Positions 1 through 11,675 of a DNA stretch of 64,000 bases are shown one piece after another. The notes under the pieces are model-generated. The model made no database searches. It had not been told where the DNA came from and saw only the letters and a list, made by a program, of their open reading frames with translations. Source of the DNA: Sulfuritalea sp. (GTDB lineage: Bacteria; Pseudomonadota; Gammaproteobacteria; Burkholderiales; Rhodocyclaceae). Within the stretch, counting starts at the first letter, position 1, and each line of letters starts with the position of its first letter. Location of the stretch: the NCBI GenBank assembly GCA_023700805.1, contig JAMPYF010000015.1, positions 30,314-94,313 of the forward strand, written 5' to 3'. Made by a program: the position numbers and the translations under genes.

Positions 1-930
1 GGCGCCATCATCGATCCGCACGGCGGCCGCGCCGACCTCGCCGCGCGCATCCTGCGCCACGTCTCGCCGGCCTTTGCCGAAGACCCGGTGCGCATCCTGC
101 GCGTGGCGCGCTTCGCCGCGCGCTTTGCCGATTTCGCCATCGCCGCGGAAACCATGGCGCTGATGCGCGGCATGGTCGCCGCCGGCGAAGTCGATGCGCT
201 GGTGCCCGAGCGGGTCTGGCAGGAACTCGCGCGCGGCCTGATGGAAGCGCGGCCCTCGCGCATGTTCGAGGTGCTGCGTGAATGCGGCGCGCTGGTCCGC
301 CTGCTGCCCGAACTCGAAGCGCTGTGGGGCGTGCCGCAGCGCGCCGACTATCACCCCGAAATCGACACCGGCGTCCATGTGATGATGGTGATCGACATGG
401 CGGCCCGGCTCGGCGCCGCCTTGCCGGCGCGCTTCGCGGCCTTGACCCACGACCTGGGCAAGGGGCTGACGCCGGCCGAGATCCTGCCGCGGCATTACGG
501 CCACGAAGCCAAAAGCGTGGTCCTGCTCGAAGGAATCTGCGACCGCCTGCGCGTGCCGGTGGAGTGCCGCGAGGTGGCGCGCCTGGCGGCGCGTTTTCAC
601 GGCGACATGCACCGCATCGCCGAGCTGCGTCCCGAAACCCGCCTGACCGTGCTCGAACGCTGCGATGCCTTGCGCCGGCCGGAGCGCTTCGAGCTGATCC
701 TGCTCGCCTGCGAGGCCGATTATCGCGGCCGGCTGGGCTGGGAAGAACGCGATTACGCGCCGGCCGCCGCCTGGCGCGCCGGACTGGGCGCGGTGCGCGG
801 CGTCGATGCGGGGGCGATCGCGCGGGCAACCGCCGCCCGCGCCGGCCGGGCCGACCCGCCGGCCATCGCCCGCAACGTCAGCGCGGCGCGCGTGGAAGCC
901 TTGCGGAGTCTTAAAGCAGCCAGCCGATAA
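1..930 (+). CDS. cca: CCA-adding tRNA nucleotidyltransferase, 3' part
   Basis: The reading frame is open from the first base, so the N-terminal nucleotidyltransferase head lies outside the window. The visible 309 residues begin in the region after the catalytic head (EDPVRILRVARFAARF, the conserved neck) and continue into an HD-type domain: a histidine at the start of HVMMVIDMAARLG and the THDLGKG motif. This is the layout of the proteobacterial multifunctional CCA protein, which adds or repairs the CCA end of tRNA; the HD domain of that family has 2',3'-cyclic phosphodiesterase/phosphatase activity. The gene ends with TAA at 928-930, overlapping the end of a small convergent gene. Confidence 0.93.
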   Translation, partial: GAIIDPHGGRADLAARILRHVSPAFAEDPVRILRVARFAARFADFAIAAETMALMRGMVAAGEVDALVPERVWQELARGLMEARPSRMFEVLRECGALVRLLPELEALWGVPQRADYHPEIDTGVHVMMVIDMAARLGAALPARFAALTHDLGKGLTPAEILPRHYGHEAKSVVLLEGICDRLRVPVECREVARLAARFHGDMHRIAELRPETRLTVLERCDALRRPERFELILLACEADYRGRLGWEERDYAPAAAWRAGLGAVRGVDAGAIARATAARAGRADPPAIARNVSAARVEALRSLKAASR

Positions 931-1099
931 AGGCGGCGACCAGCGAAAACACGATCACCGAGGCGAAGGGGAAGGAATACTCCCTGCCGCGCAGCCGGAA
1001 GCGCAGATCGCCCGGCAACCGCCCCAGCTGGAGCAGGCGCGGTTGCAGCAGCCCGATGACGAAAACCGTGGCGACCAGGACAATCAGCCATTTCAGCAT
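911..1099 (-). CDS. DUF2905 family small membrane protein
   Basis: A 62-residue protein starting MLKWLIVLVATVFVIGLL. It has two hydrophobic segments (about residues 3-18 and 45-62) around a short basic loop with the family signature LGRLPGDLRF. This matches the DUF2905 family of small inner-membrane proteins of unknown function. The 3' end overlaps the convergent cca gene by 20 bp. A longer frame is open upstream, but only this segment looks like protein. Confidence 0.8.
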   Translation of the reverse strand: MLKWLIVLVATVFVIGLLQPRLLQLGRLPGDLRFRLRGREYSFPFASVIVFSLVAAFIGWLL

Positions 1100-1225
1100 G
1101 GGGGGCGCGCGGTAGAATTCATGGAAACCCGATCTTATCCCACCCGAGGATAGCGTCCGGCGGCCCCATGGCTGCGGACATTGCGGAGCCAGCCCCATCA
1201 TGCCGTTCCCCAGCGTTTCCAGCCG

Positions 1226-2029
1226 ATGAATCCACTCCGTTTCGCGCAACACGAAGTCCTGGCCCGCACCCCTGCCGTCCCGGCGCAGCCGACGCCGCTG
1301 TTGTTCATTCACGGCGCCTATACCGCCGCCTGGTGCTGGGAGGAGCATTTCCTGCCCTTCTTTGCCGAAGCCGGCTACGCCGCCTATGCCCTGAGCCTGT
1401 CCGGCCACGGCGGCTCGCCGGGGCGCAAGCATCTCGACAGCTTTTCGATCGCCGACTATGTGCGCGACGTGGAGGCCGTCGTCGCCGAACTCCAGGTTCC
1501 GCCGGTCCTGGTCGGGCATTCGATGGGCGGCTTCGTGGTGCAGAAATACCTCGAAGAGCATCAGGCGCCCGGCGCCGTGCTGATGTGCGCGGTGCCGCCG
1601 CAGGGCCTGATGTCGGCCGCGATGGGCATGATGTTTTCCAAGCCGGGCATGATGCAGGACTTGAACAGCCTGTTGAGCGGCGGCAAGGCCTCGCTGGAAA
1701 CCCTGCGCGAAGCGCTGTTCGCCCAGCCCGTGTCTCTCGACGACCTGAAGCGCTTTTACAAGGGCTCGCAATCCGAATCGCATCGCGCGATCTGGGACAT
1801 GTCGCTGTTCAGCATGCCGCGCACCGGGCGCGTCAAGCGCACGCCGCTCCTGGTCCAGGGCGCGGAATTCGACCACCTGATCGCGGCTTCGCTGGTGGAA
1901 ATGACGGCGCGCTCCTACGGCGTCGATGCCCATATCTTTCCCGGCATGGGCCACGGCCTGATGCTGGAGCGCGACTGGAAGAAGCCGGCGCAGCAGATTC
2001 TCGACTGGCTCAAGGAGATTGAAGCATGA
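1226..2029 (+). CDS. Alpha/beta-fold hydrolase
   Basis: A 267-residue alpha/beta hydrolase. It shows the oxyanion region LLFIHGAYTAAW (about residues 25-36), the nucleophile elbow VGHSMGG with Ser99, and a C-terminal GHGLML that supplies the catalytic His. Substrate cannot be told from sequence; esterase or lipase-like enzymes are common in this group. I chose the ATG at 1226 because the homologous region starts there; an upstream in-frame ATG would add 15 unlikely residues. The stop codon TGA lies inside the end of the structured repeat at 2030-2137. Confidence 0.82.
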   Translation: MNPLRFAQHEVLARTPAVPAQPTPLLFIHGAYTAAWCWEEHFLPFFAEAGYAAYALSLSGHGGSPGRKHLDSFSIADYVRDVEAVVAELQVPPVLVGHSMGGFVVQKYLEEHQAPGAVLMCAVPPQGLMSAAMGMMFSKPGMMQDLNSLLSGGKASLETLREALFAQPVSLDDLKRFYKGSQSESHRAIWDMSLFSMPRTGRVKRTPLLVQGAEFDHLIAASLVEMTARSYGVDAHIFPGMGHGLMLERDWKKPAQQILDWLKEIEA

Positions 2030-2137
2030 GCGCTGCCGCAGGGCCGCCCCAAGGCGGCGCAAGCCATATCCGGAGCCGGCGCAGTCGGCGAACCACAGTC
2101 ACCCCCGCTCTTGGAGCGGGGGCGGGGGGAGAGCACT
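2027..2137 (-). repeat. Structured intergenic repeat, copy R1 (reverse)
   Basis: First of five copies of a roughly 110-bp element. Read on the minus strand it has a G/C stem CCCCCGCTC/GAGCGGGGG, the constant TGAC...GGTTCGC, a second stem, then GCCGCC TTGG GGCGGC, and ends GCGCTCA. On the plus strand that end supplies the TGA stop of the hydrolase gene, and the G-rich end sits in the ribosome-binding position of the next gene. Confidence 0.8.
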
Positions 2138-2138
2138 A

Positions 2139-2480
2139 ATGATCGTTACCTTCCAATCACCCGCATCAGGCGACGTCATCATGTTCGGCGACGTGGCCAA
2201 GCGCATGATGAAAATCATGGGCAAGGAGGCCAGCGACAAGGGCATCGTCACCGTCGAGCAACTGCCCGACGCGATCGCTCGGCTCAAGGCCGCGATCGAG
2301 GAAGACAAGCGGCAGCGCGCCGGCCTGCAGGACGAAGACCTGCCGCGGACCGAGCCCGACCACAGCGGCAGCGCGCAGAGTTCACGGCCCTACGTCACCC
2401 TGACCCAGCGCGCCGTACCGCTGCTGGAACTGCTGGAGTGGTCGCTGAAGAAAAAGAAGCCCGTGGTCTGGGGCGTCTGA
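2139..2480 (+). CDS. DUF1840 domain-containing protein
   Basis: 113 residues starting MIVTFQSPASGDVIMFGDVAKRMM, a characteristic start of the DUF1840 family, which is largely betaproteobacterial. The N-terminal part is predicted soluble alpha/beta with a helical stretch (IARLKAAIEEDKRQ) and the C-terminus is basic (LEWSLKKKKPVVWGV). Function is unknown. The start at 2139 follows a G-rich stretch contributed by the repeat just upstream, which may act as its ribosome-binding site. Confidence 0.85.
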   Translation: MIVTFQSPASGDVIMFGDVAKRMMKIMGKEASDKGIVTVEQLPDAIARLKAAIEEDKRQRAGLQDEDLPRTEPDHSGSAQSSRPYVTLTQRAVPLLELLEWSLKKKKPVVWGV

Positions 2481-2513
2481 GGCCGTAGGGCCGGTGTAGG
2501 GCCGACCTTCGCC

Positions 2514-2972
2514 CTAATGCGGCTTGTCGCGGCCGATGAAGGAGATCGGGAACACCGCCTCCGGTCCCGCGCCTTTCGCCGCCTGCGACTCGTAATCCGG
2601 CATCTGCTCGCCGATGCCGGCGGCCTGGGTCAGTTTGCCCAGCAGCACCTGCAGCTGGTCGGTCAGCCAGTCTTCCTCGCAGCGCGTCGGCACGAACAGC
2701 AGTTCGCGCACGCGATCGGGAATCTCGTCGTTGGGGATGATGTCGTTGGCCGCATAGGCCGCGGAAAAGAACGGCCCGGCGATGAAGCGCAGGGTCCAGC
2801 CCTCGTCCTCGTCGGGCAGCAGCAGGAAGACGCGCGCGCCTTCGGCCTGCATGTTCTCGTCGCCGTCGTCGTCGCCGAACACCGGCATCGCGGCGAAGGC
2901 GGCTTTCCTGCGTTGTTTGACGAAGACCACGGCTTCATTGAAGCTGAGGCGGTTCAGTTGGCTCTCTGGCAT
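2514..2972 (-). CDS. Conserved hypothetical protein
   Basis: 152 residues beginning MPESQLNRLSFNEAVVFVKQRRKAAF. I do not recognise a family. The protein is acidic, with no signal peptide or membrane segment; there are aromatic-rich strands (VFLLLPDEDEGWTLRFIAGPFF) and a C-terminal FPISFIGRDKP. The ATG at 2972 has a good AGGAG seven bases upstream. It lies downstream of metH on the same strand, and its start region overlaps nothing, so it may be co-transcribed. Confidence 0.6.
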   Translation of the reverse strand: MPESQLNRLSFNEAVVFVKQRRKAAFAAMPVFGDDDGDENMQAEGARVFLLLPDEDEGWTLRFIAGPFFSAAYAANDIIPNDEIPDRVRELLFVPTRCEEDWLTDQLQVLLGKLTQAAGIGEQMPDYESQAAKGAGPEAVFPISFIGRDKPH

Positions 2973-2989
2973 TTGCGTCTCCTGGGGAT

Positions 2990-6679
<3,690 letters not shown>

Positions 6680-6757
6680 GCGTCTCTCCAATCCATGACC
6701 GGGACGGGGAGCCTTGCTGCGTGGCGGCTCACCTTGTGCCCCGGCGGATTACTCCAA

Positions 6758-6846
6758 GGGTGGGTGAGCGCCGTTGTGATCAGGTTCCGAGCCTAGGGTC
6801 GCGGCCCATCGATACGGGCCATCCACCTTGCAGCGCTCCTCGGAAG
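6758..6846 (-). promoter_or_regulatory. S-adenosylhomocysteine (SAH) riboswitch
   Basis: The metH leader, read on the minus strand, contains CCGAGGAGCGCTGCAAGG near 6842-6825, then AGGCTCGGAA near 6793-6784 and ACAACGGCGCTCACCCA near 6777-6761. These blocks, their order and spacing match the conserved core of the SAH riboswitch, known to sit upstream of ahcY and metH in proteobacteria. CCGAG pairs with CTCGG to close the first helix. The class normally turns expression on when SAH accumulates. A G/C-rich stretch of about 80 nt separates the aptamer from the metH start. Confidence 0.85.
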
Positions 6847-6885
6847 CGAAGGCGGATTATACCGCCGTCCGGCCGGCGCCGATGG

Positions 6886-7329
6886 TCAGCACGGCGCCGT
6901 GCAGTTCTCCACCGGCAGGCCGCGCTTGAGCCAGCCCGGGCCGGCGGCGCTGCCGGCCATGCCTTCCTTGACGTTATAGACCTGGGTGAAGCCGACGCTT
7001 TGCAGGTAGCGCTGCACCTGGGTGGTGCGGTTGCCGGTGCGGCAGATCAGCGCGATCGGCGCATTCCTGTCGCCCTTGACCTCGCCCAGCAACTGTTCGA
7101 CGAAGCCCGGCGCACCCTGCGGATGCAGCATGTTCACGCGCCGCGCGCCCCTGGCGACGCCGGTTTCCTTCCACTCGGGCGGCGTGCGGATGTCGATCAG
7201 CGTGATCTTGCCGGCGGCGACGGCCGCCGCCGCATCGGGTGCCGCCAGGTCCGGCGTGGCGCGGGCGAAACCGGCCGTTGCCAGCAGGGTGAGGGCGAAA
7301 ACGAATTGACGCAGATTCGGACGGTGCAC
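6886..7329 (-). CDS. Periplasmic rhodanese-like protein
   Basis: 147 residues with a signal peptide (about residues 1-25, FVFALTLLATAGFARA). A single rhodanese domain follows (ITLIDIRTPPEWKETG) with the active-site loop LICRTGNRTT and catalytic Cys96. Such proteins carry sulfane sulfur as a cysteine persulfide. Two extra cysteines lie near the C-terminus (VENCTAPC). It is transcribed toward metH but is separated from it by the riboswitch region. Together with the cytoplasmic rhodanese 600 bp away and the DsrE-like proteins elsewhere it suggests sulfur handling. Confidence 0.85.
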   Translation of the reverse strand: MHRPNLRQFVFALTLLATAGFARATPDLAAPDAAAAVAAGKITLIDIRTPPEWKETGVARGARRVNMLHPQGAPGFVEQLLGEVKGDRNAPIALICRTGNRTTQVQRYLQSVGFTQVYNVKEGMAGSAAGPGWLKRGLPVENCTAPC

Positions 7330-7400
7330 AGCGATATCCTCATGAAATTCAACGGGTGGCAGGCTCCGACCGGGTGCGCCGCATTTGGTTCATGCCCGCC

Positions 7401-7889
7401 TCAACCGACCGGGGGTTCCTCGCGGCGCGAAGTCCGCGTGACGAAGCCCTCCGGGCTGAAATGCACGTGGAACCAGGCGCTGTTGCCCGGCGTCACCGGG
7501 TCGATGCGCCATTCCCAGACCACCTCGGGCTTCAGCGGGAATTTTACTTCGCCGGCCGGCTTGCCCAGCAGGCGCCGCACCTGTGCGCCGCTCCAGCCCA
7601 CTTCGATGCGGGCGAAATTCTCCTCGGTCAGCGCCTGCTCTATTTTCTGCAGCACGCCGCGATCATTCAGGGTCAGCATCCAGCAGCGCGTGCCCTCGGG
7701 GCCGCGCGGATACTCCCAGGTCACGCTGCCGTCGCCGTTGGGCCACTCCGCGGTGGGAGCGCCGAGCCGCTCGCGCACTTTCTGCGCGGTCGATATTCCC
7801 GGCTTGAGTTGGGCGAGCTGATCGGCATCGCAGCCGTAAAAGCCGATCATCGAAGCAAACGCGAGAAACAGGCGGGACAGGGGATTCAT
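7401..7889 (-). CDS. Lipoprotein with BamE/SmpA-like domain
   Basis: 162 residues starting MNPLSRLFLAFASMIGFYGC. The hydrophobic start followed by FYGC looks like a lipoprotein signal, with Cys20 as the lipidated residue. Two successive small motifs, LAQLKPGISTAQKVRERLGAP and ARIEVGWSGAQVRRLLGKP, resemble the repeated alpha-alpha-beta pattern of SmpA/OmlA (BamE-like) domains, so this may be a double-domain member. It is not a clear BamE orthologue because BamE is shorter with one domain. Probably inner leaflet of the outer membrane; role unknown. Confidence 0.65.
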   Translation of the reverse strand: MNPLSRLFLAFASMIGFYGCDADQLAQLKPGISTAQKVRERLGAPTAEWPNGDGSVTWEYPRGPEGTRCWMLTLNDRGVLQKIEQALTEENFARIEVGWSGAQVRRLLGKPAGEVKFPLKPEVVWEWRIDPVTPGNSAWFHVHFSPEGFVTRTSRREEPPVG

Positions 7890-7968
7890 GACCGGATGAT
7901 AGCGGAGCGGCCTTGAGCCGGAACAGGCCTGGGCTAGAATCGCAGTTACACAAGAGCAAGGAGTTGCC

Positions 7969-8361
7969 ATGAAACACTTGACCCCGAAGGAAGCCGCGCA
8001 GTTCCTGCACGACAACCCCAGCGCTTTGTTCGTCGATTGTCGCAGCGAAATGGAATTCTTCTTCGTCGGCCATCCGGCCGGCGTCAGCCATGTCTCCTGG
8101 AACGACGGTCCCGACTGGGAAGTCAATCCCCACTTTGTCGGCGAAGTGAAAAAGCTCGCCGGCCACTCCGGCGACCGCCCGGTGGTGCTGATCTGCCGCA
8201 GCGGCAACCGCTCGGTCGATGCCGGCCATGCGCTCGAAGCCGCCGGCTTCACGCGCGTGTTCAACGTGCTGCACGGCTTCGAAGGCGAACTCGACGACAA
8301 CCACCATCGCGGCTCGATGAACGGCTGGCGCTTCGAAGGCCTGCCCTGGGAGCAGTGCTGA
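7969..8361 (+). CDS. Cytoplasmic rhodanese-like protein
   Basis: 130 residues without a signal peptide. A single rhodanese domain has the CDC25-like entry FVDCRSEMEFFFVGH and the active loop VLICRSGNRSVDAG with catalytic Cys76. The C-terminal extension HHRGSMNGWRFEGLPWEQC is found in a common proteobacterial subgroup of single-domain sulfurtransferases. A strong AAGGAG lies six bases before the ATG. It is divergent from the lipoprotein gene at 7401-7889. Confidence 0.88.
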   Translation: MKHLTPKEAAQFLHDNPSALFVDCRSEMEFFFVGHPAGVSHVSWNDGPDWEVNPHFVGEVKKLAGHSGDRPVVLICRSGNRSVDAGHALEAAGFTRVFNVLHGFEGELDDNHHRGSMNGWRFEGLPWEQC

Positions 8362-8369
8362 CGCTGTAG

Positions 8370-8393
8370 AAAGTTGGCGCTGGCGATACGGCG
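8370..8393 (+). repeat. 24-bp dispersed repeat, copy B (intergenic)
   Basis: One mismatch to the consensus (GATAC for GACAC). It fills the gap between the convergent rhodanese and E2 genes and directly abuts the E2 stop codon at 8394-8396. Confidence 0.8.
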
Positions 8394-9491
8394 TCAATCC
8401 GGCAAGACCAGGTCCGCAATCACGGCCGCCAGGAAGCGCGCCGCTTCGCCGCCGGTGACGACGCGGTGGTCGAAGGTCAGGGAGAGGGGCAGCACGCGAT
8501 GCACGGCCGGCAGGCCGGCGACGGGCAGCACCTGTTCGTGGATGCGGCCGGCGCCGAGGATGGCGACCGTGGGCGGCACGACGATGGGCGCCGCGTACTT
8601 GCCGCCGAGCATGCCGAAATTCGACAGCGTGATCGTGTTGCCGCGGAGTTCCTCGGCTGGAATCTTGCGCGCGGCGACGTCGGCGCGCATGCGCTCGAGG
8701 CCGCGGCGCAGGTCGGCGGCATCGCGGTTCGCCGCGTCCCGCAGCACCGGGACGAACAGGCCCTCCAGCAGGTCGACGGCGATGCCGACATCGATCTTGG
8801 CGAGCACGCGCCGCGCCATGCTGTGGCTTTCATACCAGGCATTGAGTCCCGGTTCCGCCCGGCAGCCCGCCACCAGGGCGCGGATCAGGCGCATCGTGAC
8901 GTCGCCGTCGGGCCGCCAGGCATCGATGTCGGCGTCGTCGATGACGGTCGCCGCGGCCACTTCGCTTTGCGCCAGCGCCATGTTCTGCGCCATCGCGCGG
9001 CGCACGCCGCGCAGGATTTCGGGCGGCCCCAGTTCGGCCAGTATCTTCGCCACGCGCTGGACGTCGGCCGCGCTGATCACGCCTTCGGGCCCCGAGGGCG
9101 TCACCATCGCCAGTTCCACATTCAACTGCCGCGCCAGCGCGCGCACGGCCGGCGTCGCCTTGATCGCGGCGGTTCCGCCAGCCAGCGCGGCCGGCGCCTC
9201 CTGGCGCAGCTGCTGGCCGACCGGCACCTCGCCGACCACCGCACCGGCGTCCTCGCCGGCGCCGGCAAAGCCGACCAGCGGCGCGCCGACATGGGCGATC
9301 TGGCCCGCCGCGACGAACAGCTTTTCGATGCGGCCCGGCCAGGGCGAAGGGATTTCGACGATGGCCTTGGCGGTTTCCACCGACAGGAGCGGCTGGTCGA
9401 CCGCAACCTCGTCGCCGGCCTTGACGTGCCATTCGACGATTTCCGCGTCCTGCAGGCCTTCGCCGAGATCCGGCAGTTTGAATATTTTCAT
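8394..9491 (-). CDS. 2-oxoacid dehydrogenase E2 (dihydrolipoamide acyltransferase)
   Basis: 365 residues. One N-terminal lipoyl domain carries the lipoylated Lys42 in SVETAKAIVEIPSP. A hinge and peripheral-subunit-binding domain follow (TPAVRALARQLNVEL, about residues 113-150), then the catalytic acyltransferase domain. In the active-site region the usual HRxxDG reads DHRVVTGGEAARF, so the conserved Asp is replaced by Thr. The overlap with the E1beta stop (ATGA) shows translational coupling. Whether the substrate is pyruvate, acetoin or branched-chain oxoacids cannot be decided; no E3 gene is present in the window. Confidence 0.9.
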   Translation of the reverse strand: MKIFKLPDLGEGLQDAEIVEWHVKAGDEVAVDQPLLSVETAKAIVEIPSPWPGRIEKLFVAAGQIAHVGAPLVGFAGAGEDAGAVVGEVPVGQQLRQEAPAALAGGTAAIKATPAVRALARQLNVELAMVTPSGPEGVISAADVQRVAKILAELGPPEILRGVRRAMAQNMALAQSEVAAATVIDDADIDAWRPDGDVTMRLIRALVAGCRAEPGLNAWYESHSMARRVLAKIDVGIAVDLLEGLFVPVLRDAANRDAADLRRGLERMRADVAARKIPAEELRGNTITLSNFGMLGGKYAAPIVVPPTVAILGAGRIHEQVLPVAGLPAVHRVLPLSLTFDHRVVTGGEAARFLAAVIADLVLPD

Positions 9492-10468
9492 GTTGCCTCC
9501 AAGGTGGTGCGCACCGCCGCAACGATGCGTTCGACGCTCGGCAGGTATTGGTATTCGAGCCGCGCCAGCGGAATCACCACGTCATAGCCGGTGACGCGCT
9601 GCAGCGGCGCCGACAGCGAATAGATGCCGCGCTCGGCGAGGGTGGCGGCGATCTCGGCGCCGAGGCCGCCGCTCCTGGCCGCCTCGTGCACGATCACGCA
9701 GCGCCCGGTGCGCGCCACCGAATCGAGGATGGTCGCCATGTCGAGCGGCTTCAAGGTCGCCACGTCGATCACCTCGGCGCTGATGCCTTCCGCCGCCAGC
9801 GCCTCGGCGGCGGCCTGGGTTTCCTGCAGCATCGCGCCCCAGCTCACCAGCGTCACGTCGCTGCCGGCGCGCAGTGTGAAGCAGACATCGAGCGGCAGCG
9901 CCGCGCCGTCGTCGGCGACTTCCTGCTTGAACAGCCGATAGAGCCGCGTCGGTTCGAGGAAGATCACCGGGTCGGGATCGCGCAGCGCCGCCAGCAGCAG
10001 GCCGTAGGCGCGCGAGGGCGAGGAGGGCATCACCACGCGCAGGCCCGGCACATGGGCGAACAGCGCCTCGGGGCTTTCCGAATGATGCTCGGGGGCGTGG
10101 ATGCCGGCGCCGCAGGGCGAGCGCAGCACCAGCGGGCAGGTGAGGCGCCCGCGCGTGCGGTGGCGCAGGCGCGAGGCATGGTTGATGACGTGGTCCAGCG
10201 TCGGGTAGATGAAGCCGGAAAACTGGATCTCGGCCACGGGCTTGAGGCCCATCGCGGCCATGCCGACCGCCGTGCCGGCGATCGCGGTTTCGGCCAGCGC
10301 GGTATCGATCACCCGCCCGGCGCCGAAGCGCTGCTGCAGGCCTACCGTGGCGCGGAACACCCCGCCGTTGACGCCGATGTCCTCGCCGAGCAGGACCACC
10401 GCCGGGTCGTGCTCCATTTCCCAGGCCAGCGCGCGATTGACGGCTTCGACCAGATTGAGCTCAGCCAT
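9488..10468 (-). CDS. 2-oxoacid dehydrogenase E1 beta subunit
   Basis: 326 residues of the transketolase-like beta subunit: LNLVEAVNRALAWEMEHDPAVVLLGEDIGVNGGVFRAT at the N-terminus, the DTALAETAIAGTAVGMAAMGLKPVAE block, and a C-terminal transketolase domain with VIVHEAARSGGLGAEIAATL. With E1alpha it forms the thiamine-diphosphate heterotetramer that decarboxylates the 2-oxoacid. ATG at 10468 lies within the end of the E1alpha gene (8-bp overlap), and its stop overlaps the E2 start. Confidence 0.92.
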   Translation of the reverse strand: MAELNLVEAVNRALAWEMEHDPAVVLLGEDIGVNGGVFRATVGLQQRFGAGRVIDTALAETAIAGTAVGMAAMGLKPVAEIQFSGFIYPTLDHVINHASRLRHRTRGRLTCPLVLRSPCGAGIHAPEHHSESPEALFAHVPGLRVVMPSSPSRAYGLLLAALRDPDPVIFLEPTRLYRLFKQEVADDGAALPLDVCFTLRAGSDVTLVSWGAMLQETQAAAEALAAEGISAEVIDVATLKPLDMATILDSVARTGRCVIVHEAARSGGLGAEIAATLAERGIYSLSAPLQRVTGYDVVIPLARLEYQYLPSVERIVAAVRTTLEAT

Positions 10469-11570
10469 GGCTGCCTCCGCCGCCTCCTTCGTGCGGCGCA
10501 AGGCGCAGCGCGAAGTGGAGTGCCATTGCGCGCTGCTCCTGCAGGGCGGCCGGCAGCGTCGCATAGAGGTGATCGAACATGTCCGCGGCGCCTGGCGGCG
10601 GTGTCGCCAGGTAGGCCTCGACCGCGGCATTGACCGCCGCGCTGCATTCCCCGATCAGTTGTTCTTCCTGCTCCGGCCCCCAGGCCTGCAGGCGCAGCAG
10701 GTAATTGCGCAGCCGCCGGATCGGTTCGAACGTCCATTGCGCCTCGACCTCGGCCGGGTCGCGGTAGCGCGTCGCGTCATCCGCCGTGGTGTGGTCGCCG
10801 AGGCGGTAGCTGATGGCCTCGATCAGACTCGGCCCGCCGCCGGCGCGCGCCTTGGCCAGCACCTGCTGCGCCAGATGGTGCACGGCGACGACGTCGTTGC
10901 CATCCACCTGGCAGCCCTCGATGCCGGCGGCGATGGCCTTTTGCGCCAGCGTCGGCGCGGCCGACTGCTGGCTGCGCGGCACCGAAATCGCCCACTGGTT
11001 GTTGTTCACCACCACCACCAGCGGCGCCTGCCAGACCGCGGCAAGGTTCAGCGCCTCGTAGAAATCGCCCTTCGAGGTGCCGCCGTCGCCGAGCATGCAG
11101 ACCGCCACGCGCGGCTCCCCGCGCAGCTTGAAGGCATAGGCGCAGCCAGCCGCATGGCAGACCTGGGTCGCGATCGGCACGGCGATCGGAAAATCCATGC
11201 GCGGCACCGCGAAATCGCTGCCGCGCTCGTCGCCGCCCCAGTACAGCAGGCTTTCCGCCATGCTCACGCCGCGCAGCAGTTGCGCCGCGTGGTCGCGATA
11301 GGACGGCACCAGCACGTCCTCCGCGCGCATCGCGCTGGCGACGCCGATGCCGATCGCCTCCTGGCCCAGCGCCGAGGCGAAGGTGCCGATCTTCCCGGTG
11401 CGCTGCAGCGCGATGGCCTTGCTGTCGAACAGCCGTGCCTGGGTCATCGCGCGGTAAAGCGGAACCAGCGCCGCCGGGTCGAGCGCGAAGGGCGGCAAAG
11501 GCTGCGTCGCCTCGCCCTGGGGATCGAGAAAGCGCGTGTACTCGACCTGGAAGCGAGCGACGATGGCCAT
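10461..11570 (-). CDS. 2-oxoacid dehydrogenase E1 alpha subunit
   Basis: 369 residues. The thiamine-diphosphate motif is GDGGTSKGDFYEALNLAAVWQAPLVVVVNNN (GDG to NN, about residues 160-190), followed by the regulatory-loop region YRLGDHTTADDATRYR. The N-terminal part (RFLDPQGEATQPLPPFALDPAALVPLYRAM) matches pyruvate dehydrogenase alpha subunits of the heterotetrameric type more than BkdA, but this is a soft call. AAGGAG precedes the ATG at good spacing. It is the first gene of the three-gene operon and is divergent from the thioredoxin-like gene. Confidence 0.92.
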   Translation of the reverse strand: MAIVARFQVEYTRFLDPQGEATQPLPPFALDPAALVPLYRAMTQARLFDSKAIALQRTGKIGTFASALGQEAIGIGVASAMRAEDVLVPSYRDHAAQLLRGVSMAESLLYWGGDERGSDFAVPRMDFPIAVPIATQVCHAAGCAYAFKLRGEPRVAVCMLGDGGTSKGDFYEALNLAAVWQAPLVVVVNNNQWAISVPRSQQSAAPTLAQKAIAAGIEGCQVDGNDVVAVHHLAQQVLAKARAGGGPSLIEAISYRLGDHTTADDATRYRDPAEVEAQWTFEPIRRLRNYLLRLQAWGPEQEEQLIGECSAAVNAAVEAYLATPPPGAADMFDHLYATLPAALQEQRAMALHFALRLAPHEGGGGGSHG

Positions 11571-11640
11571 GGCAAGCTCCTTCTTGTGTCTTTTTTAGTC
11601 TAGCCCGGATATTTGATAAGGGTAGAGCGGCCGAGGTTCC

Positions 11641-11656
11641 CGGCGCGATCGCGCCG
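11641..11656. promoter_or_regulatory. 16-bp perfect palindrome in a divergent promoter gap
   Basis: CGGCGCGATCGCGCCG is a perfect inverted repeat in the 105-bp gap between the divergent E1alpha and thioredoxin-like genes. It could be a regulator site, but its core GCGATCGC is also a widespread overrepresented octamer. Confidence 0.3.
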
Positions 11657-11675
11657 CGTCCGTTAAGATTGGGCG

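Noticed and set aside
2484..2512. G/C-rich short repeat (TAGGGCCG) between convergent genes as a terminator
   Set aside because: The arms do not form a convincing stem and no U tract follows.
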